64,000 bases of DNA from Arenibacter sp. 6A1 (GTDB lineage: Bacteria; Bacteroidota; Bacteroidia; Flavobacteriales; Flavobacteriaceae), in the NCBI RefSeq assembly GCF_012272855.1, contig NZ_JAAXCQ010000014.1:51835-115834 (forward strand), written 5' to 3'. Position numbers and translations under genes: made by a program. Under the pieces are notes generated by a model that searched no databases, was not told where the DNA came from, and saw only the letters and a list, made by a program, of their open reading frames with translations. Below, piece by piece: positions 27,681 through 35,853 of the stretch (position 1 is its first letter; each line of letters begins with the position of its first letter).

Positions 27681-28559
27681 TTATTTAGACTTCGATTGTT
27701 TCTTTTTAAAATCATAGAGCCAATCCAAGGCCCCGTCACTATCTATCCAAATGGTCCATGCTTGGACAACATAGGATACGGCCTCATTTTCATCGCCTAT
27801 TCCAATATATTGGGGCAGTGCTTTAGGAAGTTTTTTTATTCCCAATAAATAGTCTACTACAAACTTATTGCTTGTATAAGCGGCCAATAAGGCTTTTTCG
27901 GATTTTGATGTGATGCCTAATTTTTTAAAGCTGTATAAGGCATTATTATACGTCCATACTGCAGAACCGTCTGTATCCTGACTTTTTATAAATAATTCAT
28001 ATCTTGTCAAATCAGTTTTACCTAACAATAAGGAAGAAAGCAAATATCTAATACCTTGGTTATCTCTCGGGTTCAACGCTAGCATTTCTTCATAAATGTC
28101 AATGGCTTTATCAAATTCCTTTTGGGCAAAATAACAATCGGCAAGTCCGGCTTTTGCCCTCATATAAGGACGAGTTTCTACCATTCCCCAGAAAACGCCC
28201 TTATTTTCCTTAAAAAACTTCTTTCCAAGGGATTTTTCAGCTGCTTTAATTGCTTTTTCGTACTGTGGTATCACTTTGGTTATATCTTTTTCGATACTCG
28301 CTAAATAAATAAAGGCCTCCGCATTGTCGGGGTCTAATTCCAAGGCTTCCTTTACTAATTTCTTCCCTTTTGGTAGGGTGGTCTCGTAGGCATCAAAAAC
28401 TAAATCTTGGGAACGTCCCTTTTTGTCCGTTCTTGCTGGAATGTCATCAAAGCTTTGTCCTGTAAGGCCGTTCATAAAAGCTTGTAATTCTTCGGATGAT
28501 TGAATATCTCGCTTTTTTAGTTCTTCCATTAATTTAGCAAGGTCTTTTTCTGTATTCAT
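27681..28559 (-). CDS. TPR protein (ST7-like)
   Basis: A 292-residue cytoplasmic protein with tetratricopeptide helices: KEALELDPDNAEAFIYLASIE (~87-107) and AGLADCYFAQKEFDKAIDIYEEMLALNPRDNQGIRYLLSSLLL (~155-200). The latter contains the NPRDNQGIRYLL signature seen in ST7-related TPR proteins, which often precede SEC-C domains; no SEC-C domain is present here. No signal peptide. It probably mediates protein contacts; partner unknown. It is isolated beside decaying DNA but its own frame is intact. Confidence 0.8.
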   Translation of the reverse strand: MNTEKDLAKLMEELKKRDIQSSEELQAFMNGLTGQSFDDIPARTDKKGRSQDLVFDAYETTLPKGKKLVKEALELDPDNAEAFIYLASIEKDITKVIPQYEKAIKAAEKSLGKKFFKENKGVFWGMVETRPYMRAKAGLADCYFAQKEFDKAIDIYEEMLALNPRDNQGIRYLLSSLLLGKTDLTRYELFIKSQDTDGSAVWTYNNALYSFKKLGITSKSEKALLAAYTSNKFVVDYLLGIKKLPKALPQYIGIGDENEAVSYVVQAWTIWIDSDGALDWLYDFKKKQSKSK

Positions 28560-29373
28560 GCTAGTTGTGTTTTTCTTTGTACCTATTGTTTTCTTTATTA
28601 CATAATCTACCTGACTAGGATTGAGGCCATCATCATGGCTAGATCGTAAGTTGTCTCGACTAATGCGGTTTTTAGAAGGGTGTTACAGAATTTGGATTTT
28701 CTTGTTCTCTCAGGGCTAAATGTAGAAAAAAATCGGTTAGGAATATAAGGGAAACGTTAATCATGATTCTAGAGTTTATTCCCATTTTTGGACAGATGCT
28801 GTCAAAAGAAAATTGAAACTTCTGTCTTTTTTAAAGCCTGTTCAAAGCACTATCCATGGAATAGGACTAATTTCTGAAGCTTAATGGACCATTGTAGTTT
28901 TCGCTCAACTCATGGCGAATACTTAATTCATTAGCACTATTTCTAATCGGCAGGATTTCAATAGTAGGGTTCCAATTCTTGGCTAAAGGTATAGATTCTT
29001 ATATTTTCACTCTAATGATTCCGAAATAGAAATGTCTCTTATAACAAGTATGAAGTTGCTTGAAAATTAAAGAGCACAGGGGAGTGGTAAAGCTTGTGAA
29101 TTAAAGTGATGTTTTTCTTATCTTGAGACAACGTTACCAACCAAAAAGTCCTTGTACAACAAATATTTCCATGACAGTACTAGGTAGATTACGGGAGGGT
29201 ATATCACAAGGAAAAACTGTAACCGGCCGTATTTCTGCTAGTGACTTCTGATGGGTTACGTAGTGATAAATATTCAAGGTGTAATGATATTTAGCTGTCA
29301 TACTTCTGCTGGGCTTAGCACAGATATGTAAACTAGTCTTACAGCAGGCAGGTTTGTGTATCTTCATTGGGTT

Positions 29374-29401
29374 TTTCGACCAGTTTTCAGTTATGCTCAT
29401 T
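29374..29401 (-). repeat. Partial leader-like repeat, first block only
   Basis: On the minus strand this reads ATGAGCATAACTGAAAACTG followed by GTCG, matching the opening block of the copies at 994-1072 and 24794-24880. The downstream blocks are not recognisable. Confidence 0.4.
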
Positions 29402-29479
29402 TCAAATTAATCTATTGCTTCATTGGTACATTGATCTATTCCATTACTAATTGTTTACTGTTTATGGTTAATTGAATCC

Positions 29480-29562
29480 GCGTTAGGGATCGTAGCGGCA
29501 TCCCCGCAGCAAGGCAAGGGATATAGCGAAGAGCCCGCCCGACGAAGGAGGGAACGCCCAAA
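29480..29562 (-). repeat. ~85-bp GC-rich intergenic repeat, copy B (reversed)
   Basis: On the minus strand it reads TTTGGGCGTTCCCTCCTTCG, GCTATATCCCTTGCC, GCGGGGATGCCGC and TCCCTAACGCGG, in the order of copy A (21725-21807) and copy C (53591-53676). Confidence 0.85.
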
Positions 29563-29737
29563 GTAGTACGCTGAAAAACTGAACGGTTAACAGATGCCAT
29601 ACAAGGGGCGCATTCATCCGAATCTGTAATCCGTAAAAGTACGGTAGCAAAGGGTGTTGAATTTATCAGGATATCAAAAATACTAGCAACAATTTTGAGG
29701 TACTAACTCCCCGAAGCGATTATTGAATTAATAAGAC

Positions 29738-30503
29738 ATGAGGCAGTATTTTCTTTTTTTAGGTTTCTTTAGTGTTGTTTGTGTGTTTAAGTTAAGGAGC
29801 AGGTTAGAGTGTTGAAAACACTATAAATAAGGTTAGTATAAAAAACTAAGAGAGGTATTTTAGACGGTTTTTGTTGCGCCTTCAGTACTATGTAATAGAC
29901 AATTATACGGCCTCTTTTTTTATATGCTAATGGCGAAGACGGGGTGCTTAAAGATGGTTAGGATCCAAGAAGCCAATATTAATTTGGTTTAAAAACTCAG
30001 GGGCAGTACTGCAATGAAAAGGCGGTCTTTTCTTTGGTGATGTTTCTATTGTCAAAGCCTATTATCCTTTAACAAACATAGGGTGGCGCGAGATCCTAGG
30101 CCAGAAATAAGTTTTAACGATCTGCATTTTAATCTAGGGCTTGGCTATGCTATTGCGGAAATACACTATCTAAAGGCTTCCTTTGGCTATAGATATAACA
30201 AAGTAGATAACGATAATAAGTTTTCTTATAAAGACAAGAAAACTCCGGCTGATTGAGGAATATGGGGCTTTGTGGAGTCTGTTTAAAAATTCGACCCAGC
30301 GAAGATACTAGCACTGTAAAGGTAGTCTAGGATATGCCTATGCCGCAGGCCGTCTTACTTTTATGGTGAAAGTGGAATCTAGTAAGTTCAAACAGCTTAC
30401 TTATAGGTGGAATGAGGTTTTAGAAGAAGATGATAAGTCCCATTATTTGCTGCCTTTGAATCTAGAATACTTAGTATTTATCTTCTATAATAGGATTAAA
30501 TAG
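29738..30503 (+). pseudogene. Possible decayed exported/outer-membrane protein gene
   Basis: A run of protein-like fragments in shifting frames on the plus strand. ATG 29738 begins a signal-peptide-like stretch (MRQYFLFLGFFSVVCVF) that soon stops. Near 30030-30080 another frame gives GDVSIVKAYYPLTNIGWR. At about 30090-30256 a third gives FNLGLGYAIAEIHY and ASFGYRYNKVDNDNK, like beta-barrel strands. At about 30320-30503 one reads GYAYAAGRLTFMVKVE to a stop. This pattern suggests a gene broken by several frameshifts. I recognise no family, and it could be several unrelated remnants. Confidence 0.35.
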
Positions 30504-30687
30504 ATGTATGTGAGTGCTTGAAATAAAAGGTGTTATGAATAAATAATTGAGGTTATAACTTTTAGTTATCTAGGGAAGGCACATCGTATTCATACACCGA
30601 AAACAACCTCTTGTTCTCCGTGGCATATTTAAATCTAGATAGCTAAAAAAGGTTCTGGGATATGGGGTGTAGACAGAATTTTGGTGG

Positions 30688-31008
30688 GTGAATCAGCATA
30701 ATGCTTTGGCAACGACCACCGTAAATAACACCAATTTAGGTCTCCGTAATTATGTGCTTCCTGCCTTTTTCGTATTAAAATCCCTAGCCGTTAGCCAGTA
30801 TTTTAAAAGCAGGTTTCGCCTAAACATCGATAATGAATTTATTCACTACAATCAGGAGTACTTAGAGAATATAAAAGAATACGATTTTGCTGGCTATACG
30901 CAGCGTGATTTTTACGAGGAAACGGATTGTCCCAAATGCGGAACTAAATGCCACACATCAAAGGAATGTAAGTGTAGGCACCTTGGGGAAGATCAGTGCC
31001 AAAAATAA
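30688..31008 (+). CDS. Cys-rich orphan ORF, possibly a gene fragment
   Basis: A 106-codon frame opening at GTG. The C-terminus has a cysteine cluster CPKCGTKCHTSKECKCRH that could bind zinc. The N-terminal part (NYVLPAFFVLKSLAVSQYF) looks hydrophobic but not like a clean signal peptide. I recognise no family. It lies in a region of broken frames, so it may be the end of a decayed gene. Expression is doubtful. Confidence 0.25.
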   Translation: MNQHNALATTTVNNTNLGLRNYVLPAFFVLKSLAVSQYFKSRFRLNIDNEFIHYNQEYLENIKEYDFAGYTQRDFYEETDCPKCGTKCHTSKECKCRHLGEDQCQK

Positions 31009-31158
31009 AATATCAATTTACGGAAAAATTACTGGGGCGAAGGCATATGCCACAGCAAGAAATGAACAGTTTTAATGTTTTCAATCCATACCGTTTATGG
31101 AGGGGCAGCAAGTTTCACCATTAGTTATTAAAATGAAAAGGATAGTATTTTAATCTTT

Positions 31159-32073
31159 TTAGGGCTTGTATTGTAGTATTTTGTCGCCTTCTCTACCATA
31201 TCCTTTTACTTCCAGATGGTCTGTAAATAATTTTAACACCCCATAGGAGGTTTCCTCAGTATCTACCATTCCCTTAAAAGTTAAGTAGTGAATGCCATTT
31301 TTAATTCCGTAATTTCCTTCGTGGTTATGTCCATTTATATAGGCCTTTACAACAGGGTATTTCTCAAGTAAAGCTATAACCTCATGAGCATTCCACAGAT
31401 TGTGAATATTTTCTGGATATACAGGAAAATGACAATAGAGTATTACCTTCTCATCTTCTTTAGACGCTTTTTCGAGTATGGTCTTTAACCAGTTCATCTG
31501 TTTTTCTCCAATGGCCCCGTTCCATTTAGGGGAGCTAATTTTATTTTGTGAGTAATAGGTGGTTGCAAAATTATATTCTCGAGAACCTTTGGCATGGGCA
31601 TGGAAACTGATATCGTTGCCATTGAGTACTATAAAACGCCATCCTTTTACTTCAAAGTCGTAATATGCTGCGGGCATGCCCAATTTTGAGGGTACCTTTG
31701 CCTTTTTATCATCGGATACGGAAAAATCATGATTCCCAAGAACATGATAGCGAGGGGCTAGCAGTTTATTGTAAATGGGAGTTACTACATCAAAATTTTC
31801 CCAGTCACGATCTATAAAATCGCCCAAATGTATTGTATAAGTTAGATCTAGGGTGTTAAAATGCGTAACACAAAGCTCTAATTTCTCTTTAGAACTAGAA
31901 TATTTTCGTACACCTGTGCCCTCTATATTACAATATTGGCAATCAGCAATTACGCCAATTGAAAACAGGTACTTGTCCGTTTGGAACATTTTATCTTGAT
32001 TTTGTTGACCATAATTGGTAAAAAAAGTTAACTGCCCAATTAATAATACCACTAGGAGTTTCCGTATTTCCAT
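31159..32073 (-). CDS. Exported calcineurin-like metallophosphoesterase
   Basis: An exported enzyme of about 304 residues, counted from ATG 32073 (MEIRKLLVVLLIGQL...GQ signal peptide). The longer frame from 32157 overlaps the upstream gene and starts without a signal. All metallophosphoesterase motifs are visible: GVIADCQYC, HLGDFIDRD, LGNHDFS, YCHFPVYPE and NGHNHEG. The start IADCQY and the spacing resemble the Mn-dependent ADP-ribose/CDP-alcohol diphosphatase subgroup, but here with a secretion signal. Third gene of an operon with a sulfatase and an exported EEP phosphatase; 4 bases after the EEP stop. It may strip phosphate or nucleotide groups from imported glycans. Confidence 0.87.
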   Translation of the reverse strand: MEIRKLLVVLLIGQLTFFTNYGQQNQDKMFQTDKYLFSIGVIADCQYCNIEGTGVRKYSSSKEKLELCVTHFNTLDLTYTIHLGDFIDRDWENFDVVTPIYNKLLAPRYHVLGNHDFSVSDDKKAKVPSKLGMPAAYYDFEVKGWRFIVLNGNDISFHAHAKGSREYNFATTYYSQNKISSPKWNGAIGEKQMNWLKTILEKASKEDEKVILYCHFPVYPENIHNLWNAHEVIALLEKYPVVKAYINGHNHEGNYGIKNGIHYLTFKGMVDTEETSYGVLKLFTDHLEVKGYGREGDKILQYKP

Positions 32074-32077
32074 AAGG

Positions 32078-33007
32078 TTATTTATTTGATTGATTTTCAA
32101 TCTTAAAACTGGCACTAACAGGATAATGATCGGACAAATACCAATTGTCTTCACCATTATGCACCTTTGCAGAAGTACATTTAGCGGCTAAGCTTGATGA
32201 AACCATGATATAATCTATCCGTTCTAATCGAGAAACTAACTGTTCCATGGATTCTTTATTTATTTCAGCTAAGACCCTTCCTGGGAAGGAGCCTCTATTC
32301 TTCATTTCGTTTGTAAATTTCGGAATTACATCATATAAGGGCAGGGAAATAAATTTTGACATTACTGCATAATCCAACTGTTCATGGGCTAAGTTTCCAT
32401 CCAGACCCTTTCCTACATTGGATTTTCGTAATCGATTTAAAAAGTACCCATTAGGATCGTACAGATCGGCATCGAAAGGGGAGTGGGCATTAAAATCTCC
32501 CAACACAATATAGTCTGAATTAGATTTAGAAATTGTTTCCAGTTTTTTAGAGAGGATTTGAGCCTCATTCCTTCTTACTTTTGTACTTGAGGGATTTAGA
32601 TGTACAACCAGAAAATCTATACCGTTGGTTTTGCCGTGTAGCGCTCCATGATGCATTCCTTCCATTATTCTTTCTTTTATTTCAATAGGATATTTAGAGG
32701 TTAACCCTACCGAATAGCCCGTTGTTTTCAATAATACCGAATAGTCATGGCCCCATGCCTCAGCATCTTCTTTTAGCTTTTCTGGGGTATATTCACATAG
32801 CTCTTGTAACGCTACTACGGAGGGTGCTTGACTTTTGAGCCATTGTTGCACTTTCTCTCTTCTATCTTGATCTTTCCCCCAATCATATCCGTTCCAAATA
32901 TTATAGGTGATTATCTTTAAATCATGTACTTTATTTTGTCCAGATACCGCTAGGGACTGAAGAGCGATAATGGTCGCGATGATGACAGTTCTTATTGTGT
33001 TCTTCAT
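32078..33007 (-). CDS. Exported endonuclease/exonuclease/phosphatase-family protein
   Basis: A ~309-residue exported EEP-fold hydrolase. Start chosen at ATG 33007 (MKNTIRTVIIATIIALQSLAVSGQ signal peptide); the longer frame begins at TTG. Core motifs: IITYNIWNGYDWG (Asn metal site), VVALQELCEY (Glu metal ligand), VVHLNPSS, VLGDFNAHSP (Asp/Asn), RIDYIMVSS and LSDHYPVSASF (catalytic Asp-His). Family members cleave phosphodiesters or phosphomonoesters in nucleic acids, inositols or lipids. Located between the sulfatase and the metallophosphoesterase in one operon, so a role in removing phosphate from an extracellular substrate is inferred. Confidence 0.88.
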   Translation of the reverse strand: MKNTIRTVIIATIIALQSLAVSGQNKVHDLKIITYNIWNGYDWGKDQDRREKVQQWLKSQAPSVVALQELCEYTPEKLKEDAEAWGHDYSVLLKTTGYSVGLTSKYPIEIKERIMEGMHHGALHGKTNGIDFLVVHLNPSSTKVRRNEAQILSKKLETISKSNSDYIVLGDFNAHSPFDADLYDPNGYFLNRLRKSNVGKGLDGNLAHEQLDYAVMSKFISLPLYDVIPKFTNEMKNRGSFPGRVLAEINKESMEQLVSRLERIDYIMVSSSLAAKCTSAKVHNGEDNWYLSDHYPVSASFKIENQSNK

Positions 33008-33097
33008 TTTTTTGATCAATTCGGTTTTTAGATATTTCGAAATCTATAAAATTATATTGGAATACCACCTTCTTAGTGGTATGTTACATTTGTTTTT

Positions 33098-34465
33098 TTA
33101 TTCGATTCGCCCTACTGTTCTAGCTTCTTCCGTTAGTTGTTCGTCAAAATTTATGATAAGTTCGTTCAATTTGTTTACTACTTCCGGGTACTGGGCGGCC
33201 ACATTCTCTTGTTCTTCTATATCGTTTTTCAGATCGTACAATGAAATAGGAAAGTTTTTATTCCTGTCAAATCCGATACTCTTGGCAATGTGCAATTTCC
33301 ATTTTCCCAAGCGTACAGCTTCTACAACGCCATTGGTGGCATAATAAAACAATGGATATTCTTGAAGTCCAGTTGTGGGATTCTTAAGGAAATGTTCAAG
33401 ATTCCTACCATCTATAGTTGTGTCAAGCGGTAGTTTTCCTCCTGTTAGTGCTGCCAAGGTAGGCATCAGATCCATGGTGGTAACCAGTTCATTTGAAACT
33501 GTTTTTGATGGAATTTGCGCTGGCCAAGTAATAATTCCGGGCACACGTTGGCCTCCTTCCCAGGTTTGCGTCTTCCAGCCACGAAGGGGTAGGGCAGCCC
33601 CTTCATTGATAGCCCGATGTGGACCGTTATCAGAGGTGTACACGATAATGGTGTTCTCAAAAAGCCCTTCTTCTTTTAAAAAGGAAACTATTCTGCCTAC
33701 GTTCCAGTCCAGTTCAGAAATCACATCCCCATAAAGTCCGTAGGACGTTTTGCCTTCAAAATCTTCGGAAACATGCAATGGGATATGGGGCATTATGTGT
33801 GCTAGGTACACAAAGAATGGAGCGTCCTTATGGTCTTTTATGTATTTTATAGTGGCATCCGTAAAACGCTTTGTCAGGTAACGTTGCTCTGGTCCCGATT
33901 CAATTTGTTTTTCATTTTCATACAACGGCAGGGGTGGGGATTGGAAGTTAATCTCTCTGTATAAAAAAGCGTCCATGTCATTGGAATAGGGAACACCATA
34001 GAAATAATCGAAACCCTGGCGATTGGGCATAAACACGGGTTGGTGCCCTAAATGCCATTTGCCCACACAAGCTGTTTGATATCCCGCATCTTTTAGCATT
34101 TCGGCCATAGTATATTCATTTGGCGATAGGCCAGTATCGGAGAATGGACGAAGGACCGACTTATGCAGTCCCACTCGTTTGGGGTAGCTTCCCGTGAGTA
34201 GTGCGGCACGAGAAGGGGTGCATACCGTGGCCGGGACATAAAAATCTGTAAAACGAATTCCCTCTGAAGCCAGTTCATCAATATGAGGTGTCTGATAGGC
34301 CGTAGCACCATAACAGCTCAGATCGGCATACCCTTGGTCGTCAGTAAAAATTACAATAACATTGGGCTGGGTAGCTTTAGTGTCCTTTTCTTTTTTATCT
34401 GACTTGCTTTGACACGAAAATAAAAGTAGAATAAGAATCAATGATATTAAAAAATTTCTATCCAT
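33098..34465 (-). CDS. S1-family sulfatase lipoprotein
   Basis: A 455-residue arylsulfatase-type lipoprotein (lipobox LLFSC, Cys18). The metal site VIFTDDQGYADLSCYGA is at ~38-54, the active-site CTPSR starts at Cys82 (formylglycine), GKWHLGHQPVFMPNRQGFDYFYG follows, and IIVYTSDNGPHR completes the core. Length is typical. First gene of a three-gene operon with two exported phosphoesterases; the AraC/SusCD genes lie next door on the right. The 5' gap (34466-34869) should hold its promoter. Site specificity is not decided by these motifs. Confidence 0.93.
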   Translation of the reverse strand: MDRNFLISLILILLLFSCQSKSDKKEKDTKATQPNVIVIFTDDQGYADLSCYGATAYQTPHIDELASEGIRFTDFYVPATVCTPSRAALLTGSYPKRVGLHKSVLRPFSDTGLSPNEYTMAEMLKDAGYQTACVGKWHLGHQPVFMPNRQGFDYFYGVPYSNDMDAFLYREINFQSPPLPLYENEKQIESGPEQRYLTKRFTDATIKYIKDHKDAPFFVYLAHIMPHIPLHVSEDFEGKTSYGLYGDVISELDWNVGRIVSFLKEEGLFENTIIVYTSDNGPHRAINEGAALPLRGWKTQTWEGGQRVPGIITWPAQIPSKTVSNELVTTMDLMPTLAALTGGKLPLDTTIDGRNLEHFLKNPTTGLQEYPLFYYATNGVVEAVRLGKWKLHIAKSIGFDRNKNFPISLYDLKNDIEEQENVAAQYPEVVNKLNELIINFDEQLTEEARTVGRIE

Positions 34466-34869
34466 AGGTGTAAAATATTAACAAGGTTACAAGCACCTTT
34501 GAGAACAATATAAAAAGGAAAGAGAGATTAATGCCCACTTTCATCAATGGAAATTCTATTAAAGAGCAAATAAATCGAACTAATTCAGATTTCAGGCATA
34601 TTCCATAGTTATTAAGACGAACACTCAGGGATTTGGATAAGGTTTTTTAACGCCCATTAGGAACACTTAACCCCACCGGTTTATTTATGGAAAAAAGGAG
34701 CTGATCATCGATGATAAGACCTGTGTTTGGAACAGACGAATTGAGGGGATAGGAATTTTATTGATTTCAGAAGTGTTCTAAAAAAGGAGGGGGCACAAAA
34801 GGTGATGGTTTTTAGTTAAATCTATGTCTTTTAAGTTTCAATCTTCATAAGAACGCTACAAGTCATCTC
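34466..34869. other. Intergenic region between sulfatase operon and AraC gene
   Basis: About 400 bases. Both flanking genes read leftward, so this holds the AraC 3' end region and the sulfatase promoter. I see no gene, repeat or strong hairpin. Confidence 0.4.
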
Positions 34870-35730
34870 TTATATTAATTTGGCTTGATATTCCGTTGGC
34901 GATACACCAGTGATCTCCTTAAATTGCTTGTAGAAATAGGAAGGGCTATTGTACCCACTTAAATAAGCAGATTCCGTGATTGGAATTCGATCTTGTGATA
35001 TAAGTTTACAGGCATGCCCTATACGGACTTCATTTAAAAAGGAAGAAAAGGTTTTTTTAGTTCTCTTTTTAAAATAACGACAAAAAGAGGTTTTATTCAT
35101 TCCGATTAAGGAGGCGGCCGTTGTCAATTGGATGTCTTCAGTAAAATTATCCATAATATATTCAAAAACCTTGTTGATTTTATTGTCACTGTCAGTGATT
35201 GTATCTACAAATAAAGGACTCGCTAATAACTGGTAGTTTATAGATTTCGCGGCATAATTTAAAATATCAATAAACTTGATTAAGCGCTCCATTCCTTCAA
35301 GCTTTAATAAAGAAGTTATTTTTTTTGCTAAAACTTTTCGGTCATTGTCCATAAAAACAATCCCTCTTTCAGCTCTTTTGAATAGGAATTTAATGTGTTT
35401 TGCCTCTGGTAACGACATAAAGTTGATGCCTAAAAAATCTTCTGGAAATTGTATGACAATGGACACACACTTTTTTTGTAGCGGCAATTGGTCTTCAAAA
35501 AAGTTGCTTTTCCAAACATGGGGCAAATGAGCCCCGACCAAGACGACTTCCCCATCGGAAAAGGCGTCTATGGAATCTCCTATGTATCTTCCTCCTTGAC
35601 CATGTTGAATATAAACTAGCTCTATCATATCATGGAAATGCCAGTGGTCGTCAAAATACTCCCTTACATCTTTTCTAATATGGAAGGCTTGTTCAATGGG
35701 GTAATTGAGTTTGTGAAAATTTGCTTTCAT
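34870..35730 (-). CDS. AraC-family regulator of the SusCD pair
   Basis: A 286-residue AraC regulator with a cupin-type N-terminal sensing domain (DDHWHFHDMIELVYIQHGQGGRYIGDSI, EVVLVGAHLPHVW) and a C-terminal double HTH (YIMDNFTEDIQLTTAASLIGMNKTSFCRYFKKRTKK; ITESAYLSGYNSPSYFYKQFKEITGVSPTEYQ). Domain order and several segments match the AraC at 18139, a paralogue. It is divergent from susC at 35854 with a 123-bp gap, so it most likely senses a sugar released from the substrate and controls susCD. In the gap CAAATA (35754-35759) and TATTTG (35769-35774) form a short inverted repeat, too weak to call an operator. Confidence 0.93.
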   Translation of the reverse strand: MKANFHKLNYPIEQAFHIRKDVREYFDDHWHFHDMIELVYIQHGQGGRYIGDSIDAFSDGEVVLVGAHLPHVWKSNFFEDQLPLQKKCVSIVIQFPEDFLGINFMSLPEAKHIKFLFKRAERGIVFMDNDRKVLAKKITSLLKLEGMERLIKFIDILNYAAKSINYQLLASPLFVDTITDSDNKINKVFEYIMDNFTEDIQLTTAASLIGMNKTSFCRYFKKRTKKTFSSFLNEVRIGHACKLISQDRIPITESAYLSGYNSPSYFYKQFKEITGVSPTEYQAKLI

Positions 35731-35853
35731 GGTTTTAAAATGGTCGGTTTAAGCAAATATAGAGAATGTATTTGTTAATATAATAAAACATCCATGCCCT
35801 AGATGCCTGTAAATTGCATTTTTTAAATAACCAACAAAATTAAAAAACTTAGT

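Larger units (their letters stand above)
28560..29737. other. Non-coding stretch with two repeat copies
   Basis: About 1.2 kb with no credible gene. It contains a partial leader-like repeat (29374-29401) and the reversed ~85-bp repeat (29480-29562). The minus-strand frame 29134-29400 merely begins inside the first of these and has no family features. Confidence 0.5.

Noticed and set aside
29134..29400. Minus-strand 88-codon frame
   Set aside because: It begins inside a partial leader-like repeat and shows no protein-family features.
35754..35774. Inverted repeat CAAATA/TATTTG before susC as an AraC site
   Set aside because: Six-base arms in AT-rich DNA are expected by chance; AraC proteins usually bind direct repeats.
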